Positions 1 to 8,143 of a DNA stretch of 64,000 nt are shown piece after piece (the first letter of the stretch is position 1; every line of letters starts with the position of its first letter). Source of the stretch: Akkermansiaceae bacterium (GTDB lineage Bacteria; Verrucomicrobiota; Verrucomicrobiia; Verrucomicrobiales; Akkermansiaceae). The position numbers and the translations under genes were made by a program. Below the pieces are notes generated by a model. The model made no database searches, was not told the origin of the DNA, and saw only the letters and a program-made list of their open reading frames with translations. The stretch is from assembly GCA_022510805.1 (NCBI GenBank), contig JAFLSS010000005.1, positions 1-64,000 of the forward strand, written 5' to 3'.

Positions 1-3000
1 CTGTGATGGGTTCGCGATCCTGCTGCGCGGATTGACGCTCTGCCGGGCGTCCGAGCGCATCGTAGGTGTAGCTGCGGCGGGTGAGCTCGTTCTCGCCGTG
101 GCTATAGAGCATGTCGGTGAGCAGGTTGCGCTTTGCCTCGTAGCTCTGTGTGAGCGTCACGCCATTGGGCTGCGTGAGGGTTTGCAGCAAGTTGCTGCCG
201 GGCAGGTAGGTGTAGGTAAATTTCTGCTCGCTGCCCTCGGTATCCATGAAGGAGGCTTTGTTGATGCGACCATCTGCCGCATAATCGGTGGCGACGAGTT
301 GCAGCAACTCCACGCCGCGGATCAGCGAGTAGCCGATGCTGCGTCCATAGGCATCCGTGAGTTCATAACGAGTCACTTGTGACTCCCCTTCGCCCAGCTT
401 CTCATCCATCAGACTGCCGAACTTATCATAGCTGAATGTGCGGATCCCCGCTGCATCTTCCGCTTGAATGAGTTGCCCGAGGAAGTCGTAAGTGAACTGC
501 TGACGGGTGGTGTCCTCTGCCGAGAAGTCGATAGCCGTGAGCCGCCCGGTCTTTTCATTATAGGTGTAGCTTGTGATAATACCGCGTGCACTCGTCTCTG
601 TCGCGAGCTGATTGGCAGCATTGTATGTCTTCGTTGAGCCTTCGCCGTTGGCATAGGTGATGCCCAGCTCCAGCCCGGTGGCATCATCGTATGTCCACGT
701 CGTCGTGTCGCCACCGGTAAGCCCACGCGGGTCGGTGGTGATGGTCTGCTGCCCCATGCGCCATGTGGTCAGAGAGATCATACGATTCGCATCATCATAG
801 GCAAAGACGGCGGGCTGTACTCCGGTGCCGTACTCTGCCACCTTGCGCCCGCGCACATCGTAAGCGTAGTTGGTGGTGTTGCCCAGCGCATCAATGATGA
901 GAGCAGGATTATTACTCGCCGGGTCGTAGGAGGTGCGAGTGGTGTAGCCGGCGGCGTCTATTACCTTAATCGTGCGCCCGGCTATGTCCGTAAGCGTGGT
1001 CGTGGTGTTGCCTCGGCCATCCGTAGAGGTCTGCTCTATGCCGTTCTCCAAATAGCGGCGTGAGGCCGTGGTGATGATGCCTACGTTATCGGTCCGGCTC
1101 GTTGTAAAGCCATCAATAACAGTAGCTTCCGCTACAATGTCTGAGGTGGGGATCTTCTGATAGCTCTTGCGCGCTGTGCCCTCGCCGTACTCTGTCCAAG
1201 ATGTAGAGGTATTGCCTCGTGCATCTGTGTTGATTTGCTTGTTCTCCATCGTGGGGGAGAGCTGGCTGACGAGCGTCTTCTGCGCACTTGTGAGCCACTC
1301 GCCCTCCGCATTGTTGCGCTCGCCGGTTACCACTTGGTATACGCCATCGTCCAGCTTCCGGTAGCTCTGCGACTGCTTCACGATGACATTCTTCGTGGCA
1401 TCATCCGGATTCGCCGCATCCAGCAGCTGCACCTGCTGAGCCTGATTGCCCATGCTGTCATAGGCATAGGTGGTGGGTGCGAGCTGCCCTTGCTGCGTGC
1501 GCGTGAGCTGCCCTTTGTTGTTGAATGTACTCGCCGTATCCAAGCTTCCCCCCTTGGTAGAGGTAGCCACGGCAGAGAGAATCGTCTCGCCGAAGCCATT
1601 TTCCACCGTGCGCAAGATCATCTCTCCGCTGCTGAGGATCTGCAGCGTGGTGCGCAGGCCATTGGCATAGTCATACACATAGCGGAGGCCTCGCTGGCCA
1701 TCGCCACTGAGTTCTATCACACTTCCGGCAAGGTTATTCACCGTGATCAGCTGTGCCCCGGCGGGGGTGGTGACGGTTTTCTTCAGCCCGGTTTCACTGT
1801 ATGCCGTCTGCGTGACCCGCCCCAGCTCATCCGTGCTCTGTACCACGCGCCCCTGCAAGTCGTACTCCACGCTCGACACGCGCTTCATCGCCCCGATGCA
1901 TTCCTCTGTCACCACAGCGCGTCCCTCAGCATCGCGCGTGTAGGCCGTTACTGTTTCCGGCGTGGTGGGCGTGGCGCTGCGGATGGTTTCGATGAGCTGA
2001 CGCGCGCTGTCGTAGGAATACGTTGTGCACACGCCGTCTTCATTTACCTCCCTCAGCGGTTGTCCTTGGCAGGTGACGGCGCGGCAGCTGCTGCGCCCGT
2101 TGTCCATTTGTGTGGAAACCTGGCGATTGTTGACATCGAAGCCATGCGTTTCGCCATTCGTCATCGCCCACTCGCCGTTCGCGAGCAGCACATAGCTCTC
2201 CGCGCGCAGCGTATTGCCCTCTGCGCTGATGAAGCTCACCTTGCGCGTGCTCTGCCCGGGCACCGCCGCGCCGTTCACGCGCGTTTCCTCCGTCACTGTA
2301 TACAATGCACCATGGGCAGAAGTGTCTGCATACTCATACCAGGTCTGCACGCCGTTCTCCGCCTGCGACATACGCTTCCGCCCACGCGCTCGTGCATTGG
2401 GGGTGTCTTGCGTGTACACCTCCTCAATGCGGGTTCGCGTGCCGGGCGCGCCTACAGCAGTGCTGGTAATGGTGGTGCGCTCCACCCCCGCTTGCGGTTT
2501 GCTGTATGCGTATTGCTCCGTCAGCAGAGTCACCATGGAGCTGCCCCCCGGCAAGATAAGCTTGCGCTCCAGCGTCTTCAACTCGCTGTTGTGCTTCTCG
2601 GTGCTGCTGTATGCATATTTGCGGTCTGTCGTCAGGATGGAAGCCCCATCCTTCCACGGCTCGCGCTGCTTAGTGACGCGGGAGAACTCATCATACCACG
2701 TTTCTTCCCAGTATCCATCCGAGCGGGAAAGCGCAATTTGGTTCCCTGCGGCATCGTAGCTGTATGTGGTGGTGATGGCTCCTTCTTCGCCATAGCCCTC
2801 CACCCGCGTGAGGCACAGCCAGCCCTGCGCAGCGATCTGGAACACTTCACATGTGCGGGAGGCCACCTTTCCACCCTTGCTCATCTCGGTGACAAGTTGA
2901 ATGATGTCCGTGGCCACCTCCTTGGCTACGCAGGCTTGGATGACCGCTTCCTCTCCCACACCGCGCTCAAAGAGCCATGCGCGCTCAGCCTTATCCTGCA

Positions 3001-4348
3001 CCCAGCGGTAGACGAGATCTGCGCGCCCCGGCGTATGGCTTGTGATATGCAGAGTGCTTTCCGCTGCATCGTAAGCCACATCGAAGCTCATGAAGGCCTC
3101 GGCGTTGTCGATGAGCTCATACACCCCCTCCACACTGATTCCCTGCACTTGAGAAGCCGTGTAGAGCGCCATGCGATACCCCTCTGCCGTGGCATCCTCC
3201 ACCTGCAGCAGCCCGTCCCAATAACTCCATATCTGCGCAATGGCTCCGCTCTCATCGCGGCGCACCTGCAAATATGCACCCACATCCGTCACCTTCACAC
3301 CATTCGCCCCCACATACTCCAGCAGGCTGCCATTCTCCAAGCTGAAAATCCACTTCTGCCCCTCATTATCTTGCCATTGCAGTTTCGTATTACTCGCCAA
3401 GAGAGTAGCTTGCCCCTCCCCTGTGTCGACCCCCACAGCCACAACACGCCCATTCGCATAAGAACGCAGCGCAATCACCCGCGCCCCCCGCATGATCTCT
3501 ACCCGATCCCCTAACTTGAATGTGCCGTTTTCGGGCAATTTGAGGTAGGCAGCCATGGGGTGGTTAAACAATAGACCGCTCGGCGAGGCGCACGCCTCTG
3601 TGAGTTCCTTATACCTGAGCTCCACCTTGCCGCTCAGAGTCGTGCCAAGCCCGCGCAACACACCAAAGCTGCAATTCCAGCGCATTTCCTCTTCCTCCAA
3701 TGAAGCATTCACGGCACTACCTGCAGAACTTGTCTTATATTTGGGCAGTTCCGCCCCCATCCCTCTTGTTTTAGGGGGCTCCCCTCCCTCATTCGAGCAA
3801 GTCCCATTGCAACCACACCCCCCATCATCCCTACCCCCGTCTTCCTCCCATGCCGCTGTAAGACGCACATCGCAGATAGAGACGTTGTAACTTTCATGCG
3901 GAATATTCACATTCGTCGATTCATAACTCAACGTGTGCATACCGGACTTCAAGGGAATGCTATCACTACCTGTCCACTCCGTATGCCCACCGTGTTGACC
4001 TCCGGGCTCAACATCCGGCGACAAATCCACCTCCTTTTTCCCATCTATTGACACGCTGCCCCAATCATCTACCGTCAGCGTGACCGTGCAGTTGGCTGTC
4101 AGCACGACCTGTTCACCTGTCTTCTTATTCCTGCCAAAAGGAATCTCAAACGGCACCTCATCGCTGAAACCTCCCCCATTGACACCTTCTTTCCTATTGA
4201 GGATATTCAGATCCGGCAATTCGCCTTCAATCTCAATATCATCATCTTCGGAAACAATGGACAAAATCCGCCCCACTTTGCCTCTAGGTGTATAGGCAGG
4301 TGTGGCGTTGAGGTACTTGGAAAGTTGAGGAATAATCCTAGTTTTCAT
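1..4348 (-). CDS. RHS/YD-repeat protein, 3' end cut by window edge
   Basis: The ORF track lists no long minus-strand frame here. Reading the complement from the ATG at 4348 gives an open frame with no stop to base 2 (about 1,449 codons). An in-frame stop lies five codons upstream, so the start is fixed. From about residue 500 the protein is full of RHS/YD repeats (TYSYDAAGNQ, YDLQGRVVQSTDELGRVT, SYTYDALGRP). RHS proteins fold into a beta-barrel cocoon and often end in a variable toxin domain. That C-terminal part lies outside the window, so neither toxin nor immunity gene can be judged. The first ~500 residues have no obvious signal peptide or membrane segment and contain a small Cys cluster, CGCNGTC, near residue 173. 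No secretion genes lie next to it in the window. The family call is sure; the role is open. Confidence 0.9.
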   Translation of the reverse strand, partial: MKTRIIPQLSKYLNATPAYTPRGKVGRILSIVSEDDDIEIEGELPDLNILNRKEGVNGGGFSDEVPFEIPFGRNKKTGEQVVLTANCTVTLTVDDWGSVSIDGKKEVDLSPDVEPGGQHGGHTEWTGSDSIPLKSGMHTLSYESTNVNIPHESYNVSICDVRLTAAWEEDGGRDDGGCGCNGTCSNEGGEPPKTRGMGAELPKYKTSSAGSAVNASLEEEEMRWNCSFGVLRGLGTTLSGKVELRYKELTEACASPSGLLFNHPMAAYLKLPENGTFKLGDRVEIMRGARVIALRSYANGRVVAVGVDTGEGQATLLASNTKLQWQDNEGQKWIFSLENGSLLEYVGANGVKVTDVGAYLQVRRDESGAIAQIWSYWDGLLQVEDATAEGYRMALYTASQVQGISVEGVYELIDNAEAFMSFDVAYDAAESTLHITSHTPGRADLVYRWVQDKAERAWLFERGVGEEAVIQACVAKEVATDIIQLVTEMSKGGKVASRTCEVFQIAAQGWLCLTRVEGYGEEGAITTTYSYDAAGNQIALSRSDGYWEETWYDEFSRVTKQREPWKDGASILTTDRKYAYSSTEKHNSELKTLERKLILPGGSSMVTLLTEQYAYSKPQAGVERTTITSTAVGAPGTRTRIEEVYTQDTPNARARGRKRMSQAENGVQTWYEYADTSAHGALYTVTEETRVNGAAVPGQSTRKVSFISAEGNTLRAESYVLLANGEWAMTNGETHGFDVNNRQVSTQMDNGRSSCRAVTCQGQPLREVNEDGVCTTYSYDSARQLIETIRSATPTTPETVTAYTRDAEGRAVVTEECIGAMKRVSSVEYDLQGRVVQSTDELGRVTQTAYSETGLKKTVTTPAGAQLITVNNLAGSVIELSGDGQRGLRYVYDYANGLRTTLQILSSGEMILRTVENGFGETILSAVATSTKGGSLDTASTFNNKGQLTRTQQGQLAPTTYAYDSMGNQAQQVQLLDAANPDDATKNVIVKQSQSYRKLDDGVYQVVTGERNNAEGEWLTSAQKTLVSQLSPTMENKQINTDARGNTSTSWTEYGEGTARKSYQKIPTSDIVAEATVIDGFTTSRTDNVGIITTASRRYLENGIEQTSTDGRGNTTTTLTDIAGRTIKVIDAAGYTTRTSYDPASNNPALIIDALGNTTNYAYDVRGRKVAEYGTGVQPAVFAYDDANRMISLTTWRMGQQTITTDPRGLTGGDTTTWTYDDATGLELGITYANGEGSTKTYNAANQLATETSARGIITSYTYNEKTGRLTAIDFSAEDTTRQQFTYDFLGQLIQAEDAAGIRTFSYDKFGSLMDEKLGEGESQVTRYELTDAYGRSIGYSLIRGVELLQLVATDYAADGRINKASFMDTEGSEQKFTYTYLPGSNLLQTLTQPNGVTLTQSYEAKRNLLTDMLYSHGENELTRRSYTYDALGRPAERQSAQQDREPIT

Positions 4349-4381
4349 GGGCAGGAATATGGGTTATTAATGATCACCCTC

Positions 4382-4410
4382 TAAATACGACATTTTCACA
4401 CACATTGCAA
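4382..4410 (-). promoter_or_regulatory. sigma70-like promoter of the RHS gene
   Basis: On the minus strand TTGCAA is followed by a 17-nt spacer and TATTTA. The predicted transcript starts near 4375, about 27 nt before the ATG. No Shine-Dalgarno sequence precedes that ATG. The surrounding ~200 bp (4349-4553) is AT-rich compared with its neighbours and also holds the divergent fucU promoter. Confidence 0.6.
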
Positions 4411-4514
4411 GAAAAAAATAAGGATTTGGCTTTAGCATTGACCTTAGCATATGTTATTTTCAATGCGACAGAGCCGGCCATTTTGACCGCGGAGGGCGCG
4501 GAAGATATTCAGCA

Positions 4515-4543
4515 TTGACAGGCCGGGGGCGCTGTGGCATCAT
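4515..4543 (+). promoter_or_regulatory. promoter of fucU, very close to the start codon
   Basis: TTGACA, a 17-nt spacer and CATCAT lie 10 nt before the ATG at 4554. The predicted transcript would have a leader of only a few bases. The ORF track starts this ORF at the TTG of the -35 box itself, which cannot be the translation start if this promoter is used. Confidence 0.5.
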
Positions 4544-4553
4544 GGCAGGCGCT

Positions 4554-4973
4554 ATGTTAAAAGGAATCTCGCCTGTCATCTCCCCCGAATTGCTGAAAGT
4601 ACTGGCCGAAATGGGCCACGGGGACGAAATTGTCATCTCTGATGCCCACTTCCCCGGCCACACGTTCAATGACCGCGTGCTGCGGGCAGACGGTGTGGGC
4701 GCTGAGGCGCTGCTGGCCGGCATCATCCCCCTCTTTGAGCTGGATGCCTACGCCACGCCGGTGATTATGATGGCGGCGGTGCCCGGAGATGAGCTCGACC
4801 CCGCCGTGGAGGCTAAATACCGCGCAGCCCTCGGCTACTCCGGCGAGATTGAGCGCACCGAGCGCTATGCGTTCTACGAGCGCGCCAAGCAGGCCTACGC
4901 CGTGGTCATCTCCGGCGAGACTGCCAAATACGGCAATATCATCCTCAAAAAAGGCGTCACACCGCTCAGCTGA
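4554..4973 (+). CDS. fucU: L-fucose mutarotase (FucU/RbsD family)
   Basis: The enzyme interconverts alpha and beta anomers of L-fucose in the cytoplasm and so feeds fucose catabolism. With the start at 4554 ([14 protein letters not shown]) the protein has 139 residues, the usual FucU length, and aligns from its first residue with the Escherichia coli protein as I remember it. Family motifs include [17 protein letters not shown] near the N-terminus, [20 protein letters not shown] in the middle, and [14 protein letters not shown] at the end. The upstream in-frame starts at 4515 and 4542 fall within or next to the promoter. The gene is followed 6 bp later by queD. No other fucose genes are nearby. 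A fucose enzyme would suit a mucin-feeding organism, but that is inference. Confidence 0.93.
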   Translation: MLKGISPVISPELLKVLAEMGHGDEIVISDAHFPGHTFNDRVLRADGVGAEALLAGIIPLFELDAYATPVIMMAAVPGDELDPAVEAKYRAALGYSGEIERTERYAFYERAKQAYAVVISGETAKYGNIILKKGVTPLS

Positions 4974-4979
4974 GCCGCC

Positions 4980-5432
4980 ATGTACCGCATCTGCAAAACC
5001 ATCGAGCTGGAGAGCGGGCACTTGCTCTCCAAGCACCCCGGCAGTTGCCAATTCCCGCATGGGCACACGCGCAGCGTGGAGCTCGTGTTTGCCGCCGACT
5101 CGTTGGATGAGAATGACATGGTCATGGATTTCAAGGCCATCAAGGAGATGCTGGGGGAGTTCCTGGAGCAGTTTGACCACGCGCTGTGCATGAATACGGA
5201 TGACGCGCACTACGCCACCTTCCGCGAGGTGTATGGTGAGCGCATCATCCCCTTTCACCACAGTGACCCCACCAGCGAGGCCATGGCGGCTACGGTGTTT
5301 CACCACGCCCGCGAGGCGCTGGCGCGCGCCGCAGCCGGAGGCATTTCCTACCCTGTGCGCAGCTGTGTGCGCCTGGAGCGAGTGCGCGTGTGGGAGACCA
5401 GCTCCTCCTGGGCCGAATACAGCGAATCCTGA
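4980..5432 (+). CDS. queD: 6-carboxytetrahydropterin synthase QueD
   Basis: QueD converts 7,8-dihydroneopterin triphosphate to 6-carboxy-5,6,7,8-tetrahydropterin, the second step toward queuosine and other 7-deazaguanines. The 150-residue protein has the 6-pyruvoyl-tetrahydropterin synthase fold signature: zinc ligands His14, His27 and His29 (GH near residue 13, then HGH), the catalytic Cys23 just before HGH, and FDHALCM near residue 60. The last ~25 residues carry the family's conserved ExxRVWET-like strand (RLERVRVWETSSSWAEY). It lies 6 bp after fucU and 9 bp before bioG, so it is probably co-transcribed with them, although the three pathways are unrelated. The close homologue 6-pyruvoyl-tetrahydropterin synthase cannot be ruled out from sequence alone. 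Confidence 0.88.
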   Translation: MYRICKTIELESGHLLSKHPGSCQFPHGHTRSVELVFAADSLDENDMVMDFKAIKEMLGEFLEQFDHALCMNTDDAHYATFREVYGERIIPFHHSDPTSEAMAATVFHHAREALARAAAGGISYPVRSCVRLERVRVWETSSSWAEYSES

Positions 5433-5441
5433 CCGCGAGCC

Positions 5442-6095
5442 ATGAACCGCACCTGGCTTACACAGCGCGGCGCGCCCGATGTGGTGATCATCATGCTCGG
5501 CTGGGCGGCCACCCCCCAAGCGGTGATGCACCTGCAGCTGCCGGGCTGTGATGTGCTGGCCGTGCACCACTATACGGACGGGCTCGAGCCGCTGCGCGCG
5601 GCGGAGTTCGCCGCCTACCGGCGCGTGTACCTCGTGGCGTGGTCTTATGGCGTGTGGGCCGCAGAGCAATGCTGCCGCGAGCTGCCGCTGCACCGCGCCA
5701 TCGCGTTCAACGGCACCCCATTCCCGGCAGATGAGCGCTACGGCATGCGCCTGCGAGCCTCCCTGCGCGCCATGCAAGCCGCCGCACACGGCAGCCTCCC
5801 CACCCCGGCAGAGCTGCCGGGGCCCTACCCGGAACCCACTCCGGCAGAGAAACTGGCCGAGCTCACGCGCCTGGCAGAGTGGAGCCGCTGTGACTCCGCC
5901 GCCCACCTGCGCTGGCATGCCGCCTACATCGCGGATCAGGATGAGATCTTCCCCCCGGCGCGCATGCGGGCTTATTGGCAGAGCGTGGGGCTGGGCACAG
6001 AATACAGCGGCCGCCACTACCCCTTTGCGGACCCCGCCCTCCTGCTGCGCGCCCTCGACTTGGAGGAGGAAGCGCTGCCCACAGCCCATGCCTGA
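5442..6095 (+). CDS. bioG: BioG-type pimeloyl-ACP methyl ester esterase (DUF452)
   Basis: BioG hydrolyses the methyl ester of pimeloyl-ACP, the step before 7-keto-8-aminopelargonate synthesis in biotin formation. The 217-residue protein matches the DUF452/BioG family: an N-terminal GWAATPQAVMHL stretch (family GWGTPP-like), a nucleophile elbow VAWSYGVWAAE with Ser68, a FNGTPFPADERYG segment, IADQDEIFPPARMRAYW near residue 165 and GRHYPFADPA near residue 192, supplying the likely acid and His. The alpha/beta-hydrolase core lacks the classical GxSxG first glycine (it reads AWSYG), as in known BioG. It is the third gene of the fucU-queD-bioG run. bioA is far away at 51689-53011 and no other bio genes are in the window. 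Confidence 0.8.
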   Translation: MNRTWLTQRGAPDVVIIMLGWAATPQAVMHLQLPGCDVLAVHHYTDGLEPLRAAEFAAYRRVYLVAWSYGVWAAEQCCRELPLHRAIAFNGTPFPADERYGMRLRASLRAMQAAAHGSLPTPAELPGPYPEPTPAEKLAELTRLAEWSRCDSAAHLRWHAAYIADQDEIFPPARMRAYWQSVGLGTEYSGRHYPFADPALLLRALDLEEEALPTAHA

Positions 6096-6215
6096 CCCGG
6101 CACATGCTGCGGCGCGCGAGCCCTCTCCCGACCGCGCGGGAGGCTCTATTGAAGTCAAAACAATGCCAAATCGGGCAGAAAATTGAGCAGAAAGCGCTGA
6201 AATCAGAAAAAAAGA

Positions 6216-6243
6216 TTGCAATGCCCGAAAAATGGGGTATTCT
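6216..6243 (+). promoter_or_regulatory. promoter upstream of the 448-residue unknown gene
   Basis: TTGCAA, a 16-nt spacer and TATTCT lie in the AT-rich gap after bioG. Transcription would begin near 6250, about 20 nt before the ATG at 6270. Confidence 0.5.
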
Positions 6244-6269
6244 GAGAATGCTTCGCGACATTGTTTGAT

Positions 6270-7616
6270 ATGGATGAAAGCTCACAAGACGCACCGCTGA
6301 CATTTGATCTCTCTGAATTGGCAGGTTTTCAATTTGGCCCGAACTGGGCGAGAGAGCGCACTAAGGCTTCGGACTACTCCGCTGTGCCGGAGCGCCCCGC
6401 CTCCCCCCGCCGGAGAGAGCGCGGTGATGCCCCCCGCCGCGACCGCGAACCCCGGCAAGACCGCCAGGACCGCCCGCGCCGCGGCGCCCCCCGCCAGCAG
6501 CAGCGCCGCGAGCCCGTGCGCCGCGAGCTCCCCGCCCCGGCAGAGGGGCTGCGTGTTGAGCTGCGCCCGAGCAACAACATCCTCACCGTCTTCTCCACCG
6601 AGATCCAACGCCAGAAGCGCGCGCACTCCCTGCTGGATCTGGCGCGTGTCGTCATGAAGCAAAAAGACCGCTACGACATCGTCTTCATGAAACAAGAGGG
6701 CGGGCCCTCCCTCATCCACTCCCTCAAGGAAGATGGCGCATGCTGGCTGAGTGAGGCAGAGGCCATGGCCTACCTGCACAAGGCTCCCTGGTTCAGTGAG
6801 CTCTACAGCATCGAACAGGTGGAAGCCGAGGCCCCCAAAGGCACCTTCACCGGCATTGCCGAGTGTTCGCTGGGCGGAGAACTCATCGGCCCGGTGAACT
6901 GGCACGGCTACCAGCCGGCTGTGGCAGTCCTTTACAAATCAAAATATTCCCACATGGACATGGGCGCATTCCGCGCCGCTATCCGCGTGAACAAGTCTGA
7001 AGAAGCTGTGCAGGCCTGGCTGCAGCAAGCCTCTGCCCGCACGGTGTGGCGCCCCACCCGCGAAGGAGCACAGGACACAGAGCTCCCCTCCCTGCGCGCC
7101 GTGGAAGAGGACTTCCGCGAGCACCACTTTGCAGAGGTGTACGAGACAGTCGATAAGGTGTTTGTGAACGGAAGCACCCCCTTTGACCGCCTCTCGTCCG
7201 GCTTGGCGGCACATGTCTCCATCCTCTCCGGGCGCCACCGCCACACCCCGCAGATCCTCATCCCCAACCTCTGCCACGGTTTGGCGCGCCACCGCATGCC
7301 CATCTTCCGCTGGCACACGCGCCACTACACCGGGCCGAGCCGCATCCGCACCGTGCCGGAGGATCTCGTGCTGGCAGACCGCATGGTTGCCATCCTGGAA
7401 TGGAGCAAGCAGAACTCCGGCAAGAAGGTGGAGGCCATGTATGCTGAGCTGAGCGGCGTGCCTGCCGGCGCAGATGACGAGGGCAAGAAAGCCGCCGCTG
7501 AGGCCTATGATCCCTACACGGCGGATATGATCTGGCTCATCGACCAAGGCTTTATCCTGGTGACCAATGACAACTCCATCTGGTACCCCAAGGGTGAAGC
7601 AGCGCCGAAAGCCTGA
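6270..7616 (+). CDS. conserved-looking unknown protein with Arg/Pro-rich linker
   Basis: I do not recognise this 448-residue protein. The track starts it at a TTG (6261); the ATG at 6270 (MDESSQDAPLTFDLSEL) is the better choice and sits about 20 nt after a promoter. Residues 1-30 are ordinary and acidic. Residues ~40-95 are a low-complexity Arg/Pro/Gln/Asp segment (RRRERGDAPRRDREPRQDRQ) that could bind nucleic acid or act as a flexible linker. From ~100 to the end the protein looks globular, with aromatic-rich stretches such as FRWHTRHYTGPSRIRTVPED and IWLIDQGFILVTNDNSIWYP. There is no signal peptide, membrane segment or familiar catalytic motif. It has its own promoter and is followed by a hairpin facing the convergent Sel1 gene, so it is probably a single-gene unit. 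Confidence 0.75.
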   Translation: MDESSQDAPLTFDLSELAGFQFGPNWARERTKASDYSAVPERPASPRRRERGDAPRRDREPRQDRQDRPRRGAPRQQQRREPVRRELPAPAEGLRVELRPSNNILTVFSTEIQRQKRAHSLLDLARVVMKQKDRYDIVFMKQEGGPSLIHSLKEDGACWLSEAEAMAYLHKAPWFSELYSIEQVEAEAPKGTFTGIAECSLGGELIGPVNWHGYQPAVAVLYKSKYSHMDMGAFRAAIRVNKSEEAVQAWLQQASARTVWRPTREGAQDTELPSLRAVEEDFREHHFAEVYETVDKVFVNGSTPFDRLSSGLAAHVSILSGRHRHTPQILIPNLCHGLARHRMPIFRWHTRHYTGPSRIRTVPEDLVLADRMVAILEWSKQNSGKKVEAMYAELSGVPAGADDEGKKAAAEAYDPYTADMIWLIDQGFILVTNDNSIWYPKGEAAPKA

Positions 7617-7651
7617 TCCGCGCGCTCCCCGGCCGGTCTCCGGCTAAGCCT

Positions 7652-7689
7652 GCGCCCCCTGCTGCCCACTCTGCGGCCGCAGGGGGTGC
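7652..7689. terminator. hairpin between convergent genes
   Basis: GCGCCCCCTGC and GCAGGGGGTGC can pair over 11 bp (one G-U) around a 16-nt loop. The hairpin sits in the 93-bp gap between the unknown gene (+) and the Sel1 gene (-). No clear T-run follows on either strand, so this is a candidate only. Confidence 0.4.
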
Positions 7690-7709
7690 CTGCTTTGTGA
7701 GGGGGGGGA

Positions 7710-8120
7710 TTATGATTCGCGCAGGAGGCGCATCAGCGCATCATACGCGCGGGACTCCCCCCGCGCCGCCGCCTTGCGGAACCAATAGGCCGCCAGCTCC
7801 ACGCTGCGGGGAGCGCCCACCCCGCGCTCAAAACACTCACCCAAGCGCAGCGCGGCCGATGCGTGCCCGCGGCGCGCTGCCAGCTCCCAACAAGACACGC
7901 CGCCCTCGGGATCCTTGGCACAGCCCACGCCCTTCAGGTAACACTTGCCGAGCAGGTAGAGCGCCTCAACATCCCCGGCGCGCGCCGCCGTATCAAAAAA
8001 CTGCAACGCCTGCTCATAATTGCGCGCCACCCCGCGCCCGCGCAGCAGCTTGCGGCCAAGAATCACGCAGGCGCGCGCATCACCCGCAGCGGCTTGTTGG
8101 TAAAGATCAGCAGTATCCAT
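7710..8120 (-). CDS. Sel1-like repeat protein
   Basis: The 136-residue protein (start MDTADLYQQ at 8120, chosen over the in-frame start at 8171 because the extra residues are unlike the repeat) consists of about three to four Sel1-like TPR units: ACVILGRKLLRGRGVARNYE, ALYLLGKCYLKGVGCAKDPE, AALRLGECFERGVGAPRSVE, each followed by an A.WF/A.QFF helix. Sel1 repeats form alpha-solenoids that scaffold protein contacts. There is no signal peptide, so it is probably cytoplasmic. It is the last gene of a three-gene run (RelE-like, permease, Sel1), 23 bp after the permease stop. Its partner is unknown. Confidence 0.85.
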   Translation of the reverse strand: MDTADLYQQAAAGDARACVILGRKLLRGRGVARNYEQALQFFDTAARAGDVEALYLLGKCYLKGVGCAKDPEGGVSCWELAARRGHASAALRLGECFERGVGAPRSVELAAYWFRKAAARGESRAYDALMRLLRES

Positions 8121-8143
8121 ACACGCGCAAGAGAAGCCCGGCT

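Noticed and set aside
1235-3514. 759-residue plus-strand ORF, the longest in the region
   Set aside because: It lies on the same codon grid as the RHS gene, in antisense. Its translation has no family features, while the complement encodes YD repeats.
4557-6221. 554-residue minus-strand ORF
   Set aside because: It is antisense to fucU, queD and bioG, which have clear family motifs.
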